64,000 nt of DNA from a virus, in IMG/VR virus record IMGVR_UViG_3300027770_001980, positions 157,357-221,356 of that record; one strand, given 5' to 3'. Below are positions 9,013-18,364 of this stretch, one piece after another; position 1 is the first letter of the stretch; each line of letters begins with the position of its first letter. Below the pieces are notes generated by a model that saw only the letters and a list, made by a program, of their open reading frames with translations, did not search any database and was not told the DNA's origin. Both the position numbers and the translations under genes were made by a program.

Positions 9013-12000
9013 ATGGCACAATTACTATCAGGAACAAGAATATACGGAACAGGAACTGTTGATTCTCAATTGTTTATTAACGGAAATACTGCTGCTACCA
9101 GTACAAATACTGGTGCTTTACAAGTTGTTGGTGGTGTTGGAGTTGGTGGTAATCTGTTTGTAGGCGGCACATTATATGCATCCGCAGTAACTGGAAATAT
9201 TACTACCGCTACGAATTTAGCAGGCGGCAACGCCTCACAATTAGCATTCCAAACTGCCCTGGGTGTTACCAGTTTTGTCAGTTCGGGTACCGCAGGACAA
9301 ATACTGGTCAGTGCTGGTAGTACATCAACTGGCCCGGTATTCACCAATACATCAACCATTAGGGTAGGATTTGCTACCAATGCTATAAATGCTTCAACAC
9401 TATTAAGTGGAACTGCACAATCAATTGTATATCAATCAAGTACAGGAACAACCGCTTTCTTATCTGCAAGTACATCCGGTTATCTGTTATCAACACAAGG
9501 TACCGGTGCTGCACCTGCATGGATTTCTCAAGCAAGTCTAACAGCAGGTGGTGTTGATACGGTAAAAACTATAGAAAATGCAACGAATTCTATTTTTTAT
9601 CCAACTTTTGTAAATTCTAATAATGTGTCTGCAACTGGCGAGTCTTTATATACCACCAGCAGTTTTAGTATCAACCCATATACTGGCTATGTAACAATTG
9701 GTACAAGTTCTACTATTAGCGGTTCTGTCTCTGCTCCGTTAACTGTATATAAAGATGGTTCACAAGAATCAAACACTCCTGTTGGAACATATAATGTTGC
9801 TCAATTTGGTAATTCGGCCGGTTCTCGAGGCGTTGGAATAAACTATGACCCAACTAATGTAACCGGTGGATTGTATAGTTTTGGAATTAATTCTAATTTA
9901 ATTTTTTATACCCCAACTGGTTCAACATACAAAGAACGTATGCGCATTTCTACCGGCACCGTTGGAATCGGAACGGTTGGATTAGTTACAACTGCTCCAT
10001 TGCATGTTGCAGCACCACTTTCAACTGGAACTATTGTTACAGTTGGAATGTTTACACAAAACATTGATACAGCACTAACTACTGGTTCAGGAGTAAGGCT
10101 TGTTCTCGCAGCCGGTAACAGCCAGTCAAGGGCTGCAATTATCGAAGCCGCTGTTGAAAGTGGCCTTAACGCACACTACCTTGCATTCTCTACTAATGCC
10201 AGCGGTGCGAGTCCAACTGAGAAGATGCGTATCACCTCCGCCGGTGGGATTGCATTTGGTGGAGCAACTAACTATGGTGCTACTGGAAATGTATTAGTTA
10301 GCCAGGGCGATGCTGCTCCACAATGGACTGCTATAGGAGCAATTGCTGCCGGTCAAGCAACCACTGCAACCAACTTAGCAGGCGGCAGTGCTGCACAGAT
10401 AGCATTCCAAACAGCTATAGGAAAAACCAGTTTTGCAGGTCCTGGCACAGCAGGACAAATACTGGTCAGTGCTGGTAGTACATCAACTGGCCCGGTATTC
10501 ACCAATACATCAACCATTAGGGTAGGATTTGCTACCAATGCTACAACATTAGAAAATGGAACTGCCCAATCAATTGTATATCAATCAAGTACAGGAACAA
10601 CCGCTTTCTTATCTGCAAGTACATCCGGTTATCTGTTATCAACACAAGGTACCGGTGCTGCACCTACGTGGATTTCTCAAGCAAGCATAACAGCAGGTGG
10701 TGTTGATACGATAAAGACAGTGGGTCAAGCAAGCATTGCTGATTATTATCCAACTTTTGTAAATTCTAATAATGTGTCTGCAACTGGCGAGTCTTTATAT
10801 ACCACCAGCAGTTTTATTATCAACCCTGCGACAAAGGAAATATCTGTTAATGGAACAGGTAGATTTACTAGTCCAGCAAACGGAACAACAGGTGCGGTTG
10901 TATTACGAGCAAATACTACAAATACAGCAACAACTTATCTACAGTGGTCCAATAATGCGAGTACTATTCAATATGGTGCCATAGGTGTTACAAGTGCGAC
11001 TGATATAGTATTTTTAAACAGTAGTGTTGAGCGTATGCGTATCACCTCCACTGGTGCTATTGCATTCAGTGGAGCAACTAACTATGGATCAAGTGGAAAT
11101 GTATTAGTTAGCCAGGGCGATGCTGCTCCACAATGGACTGCTATAGGAGCAATTGCTGCCGGTCAAGCAACCACTGCTACTAATTTAGCAGGCGGTACAG
11201 CAGGACAACTACCTTATCAAAATGCCCCAGGTGATACCAGTTTTGCAGGTCCTGGCACAGCAGGACAAATACTGGTCAGTGCTGGTAGTACATCAACTGG
11301 CCCGGTATTCACCAATACATCAACCATTAGGGTAGGATTTGCTACCAATGCTACAACATTATCAAGTGGAACTGCACAATCAATCGTATATCAATCAAGT
11401 GTAGGAACAACTGCTTTCTTAGCAGCCGGTACTTCAGGACAAGTATTACAAACAAATGGAACTGGCTCTGCACCTACATGGGTATCAACTGGATCATTGA
11501 CTGCCGGTCAAGCAACCACTGCTACTAATTTAGCAGGTGGTACAGCAGGACAATTAGCATTCCAAAATGCCCCAGGTGATACCGGTTTTGCAGGCCCTGG
11601 CACAGCAGGACAAATACTGGTCAGTGCTGGTAGTACATCAACTGGCCCGGTATTCACCAATACATCAACCATTAGGGTAGGATTTGCAGATAATGCTTCA
11701 ACATTATTAAGTGGAACTGTACAATCAATCGTATATCAATCAAGTACAGGAACAACCGCTTTCTTATCTGCAAGTACATCCGGTTATCTGTTATCAACAC
11801 AAGGTACCGGTGCTGCACCTGCATGGATTTCTCAAGCAAGTCTAACAGCAGGTGGTGTTGATACGGTAAAGACCGTGGGTCAAGTAACCAGTTCTACTTT
11901 TTATCCAGTATTCGTTAATTCCAATAATTCATCTGCAACTGGTGAGTATTTGTATACCACCAGTAGTTTTAGTATTAATCCTTATTCCGGACATGTTGGT

Positions 12001-13191
12001 ATTAGTAAAACAAACCCATCTGCTCCATTAGAAATAGGTGATGAAAATCAATTCAGTGGTGATCCGTGGATCCGTATTAGATCAACTGCCAGTAACATTC
12101 GTTCCGCTTTCATACAACTCACAGGTAGACAGCTTGGAGTTGACGAAACCTGGAGTATGATAGCAGCAGGGTCTGGCCTTGGAAATGCTGGATTACGTTT
12201 TACACGAGGTGATTGGGTTACTGGAACAGTAGCAATGGTGATTGATTCCAGCGGCAACGTGGGAATTGGAACCGGTCCAACACAGACAATCGCATCAACA
12301 TATGGTTCCGATTTAGTTGTACATAGGGGTGCGACACGCGGAGGCGGCGGTGCTGATACCAGAATAGCAATATCAAACACCAGTACAACTGGTGCAAGCA
12401 ATCTACGGTTTTATACCAGTGCTACTTCGTATCTAACCGCAGAAATTGCGGTAGGTGGTCCAGGATATACATCATGGGCCGGGGCACTTAGTTTGAACTT
12501 TCTTGCTGTTCAAGGCGGTCCAATAGCATTTCATAAAGGTGGCAACACCCCGGGTTCTTCTGGTAGCGCAACTGAACTGATGCGTATCACCCCCAATGGT
12601 GCTATTGCATTCAGTGGAGCAACTAACTATGGATCAAGTGGAAATGTATTAGTTAGCCAGGGCGATGCTGCTCCACAATGGACTGCTATAGGAGCAATTG
12701 CTGCCGGTCAAGCAACCACTGCAACCAATTTAGCAGGTGGTACGGCCAACGCGATCCCTTATCAATCAAGTGCAGGAACAACCGCTTTCTTGGCAGCAAC
12801 TACATCCGGTTATGTGTTAGCAACACAAGGTACTGGATCTGCACCTACATGGGTTTCTCAAGCAAGTATAACATCAAGTGTTGGAGATTCATTAAAAACA
12901 GTTTCAACAGCTACCTCGGCAAAGTTTTATCCAACATTTGTAAATAGTAACAACGCAAGTCCAACTGCCGAGCAGTTATACACTACTTCTTCTATCAGTG
13001 TAAATCCCGGTACAGGTGATGTATCTGCACCACAATTCATAGCAAACAATGCTATGATACTCAATACATCAACCGTGATGAACAGTTATACTATACCCAC
13101 TGGATATAATGCTATGAGTGTTGGACCTATTAGTGTTTCAAACGGTGTTACCGTAACAATCAGTAGCGGACAACGATGGGTTATTCTTTAA
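9013..13191 (+). CDS. Large repetitive tail-fibre protein, 1392 aa
   Basis: ATG with a TAAATA box seven bases upstream and only a weak Shine-Dalgarno. The protein begins with one TGALQVVGGVGVGG motif, then consists of long near-identical modules: four AGQILVSAGSTSTGPVFTN blocks, several YPTFVNSNN / LYTTSSFSINP blocks, and three MRIT..GAIAFSGATNYG blocks. The same modules are nearly identical at DNA level, pointing to recent duplication or recombination. The C-terminus (VTVTISSGQRWVIL) matches the usual end of such fibres, so the protein looks complete. It is likely a trimeric receptor-binding fibre or an alternative fibre to the 1739-aa one. Confidence 0.75.
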   Translation: MAQLLSGTRIYGTGTVDSQLFINGNTAATSTNTGALQVVGGVGVGGNLFVGGTLYASAVTGNITTATNLAGGNASQLAFQTALGVTSFVSSGTAGQILVSAGSTSTGPVFTNTSTIRVGFATNAINASTLLSGTAQSIVYQSSTGTTAFLSASTSGYLLSTQGTGAAPAWISQASLTAGGVDTVKTIENATNSIFYPTFVNSNNVSATGESLYTTSSFSINPYTGYVTIGTSSTISGSVSAPLTVYKDGSQESNTPVGTYNVAQFGNSAGSRGVGINYDPTNVTGGLYSFGINSNLIFYTPTGSTYKERMRISTGTVGIGTVGLVTTAPLHVAAPLSTGTIVTVGMFTQNIDTALTTGSGVRLVLAAGNSQSRAAIIEAAVESGLNAHYLAFSTNASGASPTEKMRITSAGGIAFGGATNYGATGNVLVSQGDAAPQWTAIGAIAAGQATTATNLAGGSAAQIAFQTAIGKTSFAGPGTAGQILVSAGSTSTGPVFTNTSTIRVGFATNATTLENGTAQSIVYQSSTGTTAFLSASTSGYLLSTQGTGAAPTWISQASITAGGVDTIKTVGQASIADYYPTFVNSNNVSATGESLYTTSSFIINPATKEISVNGTGRFTSPANGTTGAVVLRANTTNTATTYLQWSNNASTIQYGAIGVTSATDIVFLNSSVERMRITSTGAIAFSGATNYGSSGNVLVSQGDAAPQWTAIGAIAAGQATTATNLAGGTAGQLPYQNAPGDTSFAGPGTAGQILVSAGSTSTGPVFTNTSTIRVGFATNATTLSSGTAQSIVYQSSVGTTAFLAAGTSGQVLQTNGTGSAPTWVSTGSLTAGQATTATNLAGGTAGQLAFQNAPGDTGFAGPGTAGQILVSAGSTSTGPVFTNTSTIRVGFADNASTLLSGTVQSIVYQSSTGTTAFLSASTSGYLLSTQGTGAAPAWISQASLTAGGVDTVKTVGQVTSSTFYPVFVNSNNSSATGEYLYTTSSFSINPYSGHVGISKTNPSAPLEIGDENQFSGDPWIRIRSTASNIRSAFIQLTGRQLGVDETWSMIAAGSGLGNAGLRFTRGDWVTGTVAMVIDSSGNVGIGTGPTQTIASTYGSDLVVHRGATRGGGGADTRIAISNTSTTGASNLRFYTSATSYLTAEIAVGGPGYTSWAGALSLNFLAVQGGPIAFHKGGNTPGSSGSATELMRITPNGAIAFSGATNYGSSGNVLVSQGDAAPQWTAIGAIAAGQATTATNLAGGTANAIPYQSSAGTTAFLAATTSGYVLATQGTGSAPTWVSQASITSSVGDSLKTVSTATSAKFYPTFVNSNNASPTAEQLYTTSSISVNPGTGDVSAPQFIANNAMILNTSTVMNSYTIPTGYNAMSVGPISVSNGVTVTISSGQRWVIL
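9292..12730 (+). repeat. Near-identical direct DNA repeats inside the 1392-aa fibre gene
   Basis: Three families of direct repeats are visible. Family A (about 90 bp, starting GCAGGACAAATACTGG) lies at about 9292, 10450, 11270 and 11605. Family B (roughly 120-145 bp, around ACAGGAACAACCGC) lies near 9420, 10567 and 11724, with a diverged copy near 12760. Family C (about 110 bp, around GTTAGCCAGGGCGATG) lies near 10264, 11074 and 12619. Copies differ by few bases, far fewer than synonymous drift would leave, so they probably exchange by recombination. Coordinates are approximate. Confidence 0.8.
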
Positions 13192-13202
13192 TATAGTCAA
13201 TT

Positions 13203-15158
13203 ATGCCAAGTTTTATTAATGCCTCAACAACAGGATCGGGCGGACTTATCGCATTTGGTGATAATTCTGGAATATTAGATTTCCAAACTGGTAGCAGTAC
13301 AAAGATGCGTATTGACTCCAGCGGGAATGTGAGCATTAATACAAGCACCGCAGTTTCTCAAAGTAAACTAACAGTAAACGGTTCTATCAGTTCAACTGGA
13401 TCTGACGGTAGATTTGGCAGCGGTGGTCAACGAGCAATATTTGATATTGAACAAATTGGAATATGGACTGCACGAATCGGAGCAACATCCGGAGGTGTGA
13501 CTACAGGAACTAATCTTGGATTTTATGTAGGAACCAGCGCTGGCAGTAACTCTCAGGCTATGCTCATTACTTATAATGGCGCTATTGCATTTGGTGGTAC
13601 AACTAATTATGGATCAACCGGAACAATTTTACAGAGCAACGGCAATGCTCCTCCAACCTGGGTCGATACATCGAGTATAGTAGCAGGTTCAACCCCATTG
13701 ACAAATACATATGTTGGATATGGTGCCAGTGGCGTATTATCAGGAAGTAGTAATTTAACATGGAGTGGATCACAGTTATATATTAATGGTGGATCACTAT
13801 CAACTCTTACTAATAGTCAAATAATTGCACAGCGTTTTCAAGTCTCAAGTACCAACGCTGACTATTTAGAAATTAGCAATGTTCGTGGCACAACAGGCGC
13901 AGGATGGAATCAAGCAGGTTGGAGAATTCAACAAAAAATTGATAGTACCTGGATGGCATACATTCAGTTTAACGGTACAAGAACTGGCACTAACGATAGT
14001 GGAATGAGTTTCGGTACTGGTAGTACTACTGCCTTTGCAAATACTGTCAGTGAGCGTATGCGTATTGATCAGGACGGCAACGTGGGTATCGGACCAAACG
14101 GTACTGATGCTAATGTTAGATTGTTGGTACAGAATAGTGGTAATCAGAATGTCGCTTGGTTTAAAAATTTCAGTGGAACAAGAGCAGCACCAATAGAAAA
14201 TGCCGATTGGCCATGGCCTGTTATGACATTGTCTGGATATGGCAATTTTTACCGACAAAATATGCTGTCATTTACATTGCCAAATGATGCCAAGAGTCAA
14301 ACAAACGGTATATATCACACAGACGATAGTGTTTGGAATTTTTCACTCAATGGTGTAACAGGTGTAAATAGTTGGGATAATGCGTCTGGCAGCACCACTC
14401 CTGCTACAACATCAACCACTTCTACCGGTCTACAATTATTAGGTCCTGGTAATTTACGTTTAGGCACCACCGCCTCCAACAGTATATTTTTTAGAACTTC
14501 CAACGTTGATAGGGCTACAATTCATCCTAACGGTTATATGAGTATAGGCGGCAACTTAGCATCATCAAGCCAGTTGAATATCAGTGGTAGTAATCAAAGG
14601 GGTGGCGCTTCCTACCACGATTTCTTATATGTAAACAGTACATATGCCAGCGTCACAACTGGTAGCAAATCTTTTAGATTAGGTGCCGCTGGCACGGTAG
14701 AAATAGTCAATGCTGCATATACTTTGGTGATATTCAATCTTACAGATGCCGGGGCACTAAGTGTAACTAATGAAATTACAGCATATTCTTCAGATAAGAG
14801 ATTAAAGACCGACGTTAGACCTATTGATAATGCTATCGATAAAGTAAAATCATTAAACGGTATTATCTATAAATGGAATGATTTAGCAAATAGTTTGGCA
14901 GGATATAACATCAATGAAGATTTAATTGGATTATTTGCACAAGATGTACAAGCAGTATTACCACAAGCAGTAAGACCTGCACCATTTGACCAAGAAAATG
15001 GTGCAAGCAAATCCGGTGAAGATTATCTAACTGTTCAATATGAAAAACTTGTTCCATTATTAGTAGAAGCGATCAAAGAACAACAGGCTATTATCGAACG
15101 ACAACAAAAACAAATAGATCAGATTCAAGCCATGCTGGCAGAACTGCTCAATAAATAG
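13203..15158 (+). CDS. Tail fibre with C-terminal S74-type self-cleaving chaperone, 651 aa
   Basis: ATG 11 bp after the previous fibre gene. The N-terminal ~500 residues are fibre shaft (MRIDSSGNVSI and MRIDQDGNVGIG modules). The last ~125 residues are an intramolecular chaperone of the Peptidase_S74 / endosialidase CIMCD type. The motif SSDKRLK supplies Ser530 and Lys535, the same five-residue Ser-Lys spacing as the known autoproteolytic dyad. Next come GLFAQDVQAVLP and a heptad-rich tail (KEQQAIIERQQKQIDQIQ) that would form a trimeric coiled coil. Cleavage before Ser530 after trimerisation is expected for the family. It is the only S74 copy in the cluster. Confidence 0.88.
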   Translation: MPSFINASTTGSGGLIAFGDNSGILDFQTGSSTKMRIDSSGNVSINTSTAVSQSKLTVNGSISSTGSDGRFGSGGQRAIFDIEQIGIWTARIGATSGGVTTGTNLGFYVGTSAGSNSQAMLITYNGAIAFGGTTNYGSTGTILQSNGNAPPTWVDTSSIVAGSTPLTNTYVGYGASGVLSGSSNLTWSGSQLYINGGSLSTLTNSQIIAQRFQVSSTNADYLEISNVRGTTGAGWNQAGWRIQQKIDSTWMAYIQFNGTRTGTNDSGMSFGTGSTTAFANTVSERMRIDQDGNVGIGPNGTDANVRLLVQNSGNQNVAWFKNFSGTRAAPIENADWPWPVMTLSGYGNFYRQNMLSFTLPNDAKSQTNGIYHTDDSVWNFSLNGVTGVNSWDNASGSTTPATTSTTSTGLQLLGPGNLRLGTTASNSIFFRTSNVDRATIHPNGYMSIGGNLASSSQLNISGSNQRGGASYHDFLYVNSTYASVTTGSKSFRLGAAGTVEIVNAAYTLVIFNLTDAGALSVTNEITAYSSDKRLKTDVRPIDNAIDKVKSLNGIIYKWNDLANSLAGYNINEDLIGLFAQDVQAVLPQAVRPAPFDQENGASKSGEDYLTVQYEKLVPLLVEAIKEQQAIIERQQKQIDQIQAMLAELLNK

Positions 15159-15178
15159 GAAGCCGACAAGGGAAAATT

Positions 15179-15397
15179 ATGTCAGTATTACCAGCAACAG
15201 GCGCAGCAATATCGATGGGACGAACACAACAAGCATACAATAATGTAGCAGCAGGAACCGGTGCGGCGGCCACTGGTGGCAGCACCTCCGTTAGATTGAG
15301 TGCATCGTTAGGTGCAAGTTATGGTGGTAGGGCTGCTGGAACAGCTATTAGTTTTTCTTCAACCTTCGGTGGCAAAACAACCCCTTATACTTACTAA
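15179..15397 (+). CDS. Small Gly/Ala/Ser-rich structural protein, 72 aa
   Basis: ATG preceded by a good AAGGGA Shine-Dalgarno. The protein is low in charge and rich in Gly, Ala, Ser and Thr (for example AAGTGAAATGGSTSVRLS), ending GGKTTPYTY. No membrane segment or enzyme motif is seen. Sitting directly downstream of the S74 fibre, it may be a fibre-tip or fibre-chaperone accessory. This is positional inference only. Confidence 0.5.
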   Translation: MSVLPATGAAISMGRTQQAYNNVAAGTGAAATGGSTSVRLSASLGASYGGRAAGTAISFSSTFGGKTTPYTY

Positions 15398-15399
15398 AC

Positions 15400-15858
15400 A
15401 TGAAACTTGAACAAATTGATGATGTAATATCCAAAATTAAAATTGGACCCAGTAAATGGGAATTAGATACTATTGTTTGGCATGACAGATTGTCTAATCC
15501 AGTAACTTTGGTAAATTTTTTACTTCGAATACAAATGTTATCTGAAAAAAATTCCGAATCTCAAGAACTAACTCATCTTTTAGAATTATTAGATGAAATG
15601 GAAGAAAGCGATATCAATGAGCTAATTGAGAGATCCGAAGAAGAAGCACACGATGCATTTATTGAAAATTTGGCAAAAAAAAGTGCTCTTGAAGTTTTAA
15701 CTAACGGCAGAGTGGACATTGAAACATTAAATACCTCTTGCAAACTCAGCCCTAATGACTTTATACTATGTGCTAAACGAACCCAAGATTTACTAGTTAC
15801 TATTCATGGACTGGTGATCAAAGGCGAGTCACTTAGTGAAGATGTCGCAGGCGCATGA
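15400..15858 (+). CDS. Acidic hypothetical protein, 152 aa
   Basis: ATG two bases after the upstream stop. The predicted protein is largely helical and acidic (ELLDEMEESDINELIERSEEE around residues 62-83 is mostly charged), with no Cys cluster, signal or membrane segment. The end overlaps the next start by four bases (ATGA type), so it is in an operon with the glycosyltransferase downstream. I do not recognise the family. A fibre-assembly chaperone is one possibility because of location, but there is no sequence evidence for it. Confidence 0.5.
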   Translation: MKLEQIDDVISKIKIGPSKWELDTIVWHDRLSNPVTLVNFLLRIQMLSEKNSESQELTHLLELLDEMEESDINELIERSEEEAHDAFIENLAKKSALEVLTNGRVDIETLNTSCKLSPNDFILCAKRTQDLLVTIHGLVIKGESLSEDVAGA

Positions 15859-16511
15859 AAACAAAATCAGTATTCTCATCCAGTAGTTGGTCAACAAAAA
15901 AAAGTAAATTAGCAGTTTGCATACCTTGCAGGGATACTCTGCATTCTGCACATGCTATGTGTTTAGTTGAATTAGTCAAATTCAACACCATGAACAATAT
16001 AGACACACATGTGTTTATGGATGCAAGTACTGTATTGCTAACCCAAAGAGAACGATTGGCCATGATGGCATCGGATCTTAATGCAGAATATACACTTTGG
16101 TTAGATAGTGATATGACATTCCCTTCTACTACTGCGGTGAGATTGATGTCACACAATGAAGAAGTTGTGGCAGCAAATTATGTCAAGCGACAACTGCCTG
16201 CTAAGGGTGTGGCCTATGAAAAAATATGGGATTGGCAAAATCCGTTAGGGTTTGATATACAAGATCAACTAGTTCCTGTAGAGGGAATAGGAATGGGGTG
16301 TATGTTAATGAAAACCGATATTTTCCGAGAAATTCCACAACCCTGGTTTGAATTCCAATGGACTCCTGAATCTAATGATCATCTAGGGGAAGATATGATA
16401 CTATGTCAAAAGATTGCCAAGACTGGTAGAACTGTTAAAGTTGATACTGTATTAAGTCAAGAACTAAGACACCTTGGTACCTGGGCGTTTGGACCAGATC
16501 TGTTAAAGTAA
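15855..16511 (+). CDS. Glycosyltransferase, GT-A fold (GT2-like), 218 aa
   Basis: Starts in a four-base overlap with the preceding gene. Residues 19-25 (LAVCIPC) and the region after them match the first beta strand of GT-A enzymes. The metal/nucleotide-sugar DxD is DSD at 84-86 in LWLDSDMTFP. Later VEGIGMGCMLMK and HLGEDMILCQ match the acceptor loop and the acidic catalytic-base region of GT2-like proteins. The protein is soluble, with no membrane segment. It overlaps by nine bases, tail to tail, with the Nudix gene on the other strand. Donor and acceptor are unknown; it may act with the glycosyltransferases at 43-56 kb. Confidence 0.72.
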   Translation: MKTKSVFSSSSWSTKKSKLAVCIPCRDTLHSAHAMCLVELVKFNTMNNIDTHVFMDASTVLLTQRERLAMMASDLNAEYTLWLDSDMTFPSTTAVRLMSHNEEVVAANYVKRQLPAKGVAYEKIWDWQNPLGFDIQDQLVPVEGIGMGCMLMKTDIFREIPQPWFEFQWTPESNDHLGEDMILCQKIAKTGRTVKVDTVLSQELRHLGTWAFGPDLLK

Positions 16512-16943
16512 TTCTAATAATAATTCTATCTTAGCACGAATTATCTTGCTACTAAAAGAATTCTTCACACCTCTGTGCAATGGTTTAGGCCATTGATCAT
16601 AACTAACCCATGCATATCCATCATGCTCATCATTTAGTGATGGGATAAATTCTCTATCAACAACTAATACATAGGTATTATATTGAAACTGTTGATCGTT
16701 ACTTACAAATAATTCTAAAGGTACAACTTTTTTAATAGTAGGTGTTCGACCTACTTCTTCTTGTATCTCTCTTGTAAGTGCATCAAAGGGAGTTACATCT
16801 GACGGTTCTTTTCTACCTCCGACCAATCCCCATGTGCCGGCAGTATTAATCTTGGTCCTTGATAATAGTAAGAATCTTTTGGTATCTTTTGCTAAAAATA
16901 AACCGCCACTACACACCACTTGATTTACAGTATTAATCTCCAT
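16503..16943 (-). CDS. Nudix hydrolase, 146 aa
   Basis: Residues 42-65 form a Nudix box: GGRKEPSDVTPFDALTREIQ followed by EEVG. The metal-binding REIQEEVG core is intact, while the loop between GG and RE is two residues longer than the classical pattern. The protein would hydrolyse a nucleoside diphosphate linked to another group (dNTP, nucleotide sugar or cap-like substrate); sequence does not tell which. The ATG lies inside the gp15 gene, overlapping its end by 19 bp, so it is probably coupled to gp15 translation. It could sanitise nucleotide pools or tune nucleotide-sugar levels for the phage glycosyltransferases. Confidence 0.8.
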   Translation of the reverse strand: MEINTVNQVVCSGGLFLAKDTKRFLLLSRTKINTAGTWGLVGGRKEPSDVTPFDALTREIQEEVGRTPTIKKVVPLELFVSNDQQFQYNTYVLVVDREFIPSLNDEHDGYAWVSYDQWPKPLHRGVKNSFSSKIIRAKIELLLELL

Positions 16944-18313
16944 AGTGCTGCATCATAGACGCCCTCATAACTTTTACTCCATGCTCCATTTTCCCACTTA
17001 TACTGTGTGTTAGTATATGAGTTAGTTATGTATATCACATCTGTATGATCAACAGAACTGAAAATCACTTGCCAAGAATCTCCATTCCATTCAATTATAT
17101 CATTAGCAAATGCTTGAAAATCATCCCCATTATTATTTTTCCAAGCGTTTGGTCCTGTATATCCAGGTGTTCCAAATTGAATTGTATTATTAATGTCGTT
17201 GAGTATTAGATATCTGGTTCCAGCAGCAACTGTTTCGGGATTATAAGTTTCAGGATCTATAACTGCATCTATGGTTCCTCTGCCCACAGGATTATAGTTA
17301 CTGCTTATAGTTGTATTTGTAGGCACACCCGGACTATCGGGGTCGATATTTAATTTCATAATAAAATCATCATTTGGGTCCAAGCTAATGTAAGCAATAA
17401 CTTCGTTACCACCAGAGTGCCCAAATCGTAATTGACTTAAACTTGCTCTAAATCTTCCCGGATGTAAATCTAATATTTTTAACCAAGAAACAGAATTAAG
17501 TGGAGAACTGACATCTATATTTTCCCCAAGGCCGTTGGAATTTATTAGTCTTGCGGTATTATTCAATACCAACAAATCATATTTTCCTGCTGTAACTACT
17601 ACACCAGCATCTGGTGTTATACCACCGAACATATCAGCAGCACCGACTTGGCTGTATTCATTAGCAATAGTACCTTGTGCATTAGAAGAAAATATATTAG
17701 ATATAATCTTAGTAATGATTCCTAATTTCTTAACTTTAGCAGGAGGGGTTATCCAAATAGGAGTTTCAAAAGTCATAGTCATTATATCGATGTCTTCGGT
17801 GGTACCCTGTGGAATTTGTCGACTTGTCCAATTTACATCATCTAACCTTACTGAACTTAAACTGGTCCAGTCGAGATAATTATCAGTGGTTTGTATCTCA
17901 AAACTGGGTGTGAAGAAAACTGCTATCTGTTCAAATATTTGTAATTTTTGTTCATTGCTGGTAGTCCATATATCTGCATTCATTGTTAACTTATATGGAG
18001 TTGGCATGATACGTTCTATGGTATAATTACTACCTTGATTGTTTGTATACAATCCGGATCCATCATCAAATGCACGTTCTCTAACTTGTATCTTGCCGAC
18101 AAATGTGGGATCCTGCATACGCTCTCTATCAAATTCTAATTCCTTGATGTAGCAAGCAATGAACGGAGCACTGGGCATTGTGTTCTCACTATTCTTTTTA
18201 AGTATCTGCCCAACTTGTCGAGTCATATCACCATACCGAACAGGCACCTGGACAAGATTCCCTTTGGCATCTTTGTAAGCATAGTTGCTCATCAGTTGAA
18301 TAAATTGTGCCAA
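16925..18313 (-). CDS. 15: Tail sheath stabiliser / completion protein gp15, enlarged, start codon unclear
   Basis: gp15 hexamers cap the tail and join it to the neck in T4. The conserved family N-terminus is present: translating upstream of the first possible start gives DYFYDGQVRRYLAQFIQLMS, directly in frame. However, between the in-frame TAA at 18365-18367 and the TTG at 18313 there is no ATG, GTG, TTG, CTG or ATT, so the conserved residues upstream of the TTG lack a start. The TTG (18313) or the ATG six codons later are the only conventional choices. From the TTG it is 462 residues, longer than the ~270 of T4, with an added C-terminal beta-rich domain (DIIEWNGDSWQVIF). It lies behind an inserted homing endonuclease. 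Confidence 0.75.
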   Translation of the reverse strand: MAQFIQLMSNYAYKDAKGNLVQVPVRYGDMTRQVGQILKKNSENTMPSAPFIACYIKELEFDRERMQDPTFVGKIQVRERAFDDGSGLYTNNQGSNYTIERIMPTPYKLTMNADIWTTSNEQKLQIFEQIAVFFTPSFEIQTTDNYLDWTSLSSVRLDDVNWTSRQIPQGTTEDIDIMTMTFETPIWITPPAKVKKLGIITKIISNIFSSNAQGTIANEYSQVGAADMFGGITPDAGVVVTAGKYDLLVLNNTARLINSNGLGENIDVSSPLNSVSWLKILDLHPGRFRASLSQLRFGHSGGNEVIAYISLDPNDDFIMKLNIDPDSPGVPTNTTISSNYNPVGRGTIDAVIDPETYNPETVAAGTRYLILNDINNTIQFGTPGYTGPNAWKNNNGDDFQAFANDIIEWNGDSWQVIFSSVDHTDVIYITNSYTNTQYKWENGAWSKSYEGVYDAALWRLIL

Positions 18314-18364
18314 GTATCTACGTACTTGACCGTCATAAAAATAATCCGATTTAGTACAACGGCG

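Noticed and set aside
9292-12730. CRISPR-like array
   Set aside because: Repeats are far longer than CRISPR repeats, are in frame and coding, and lack unique spacers of constant size.
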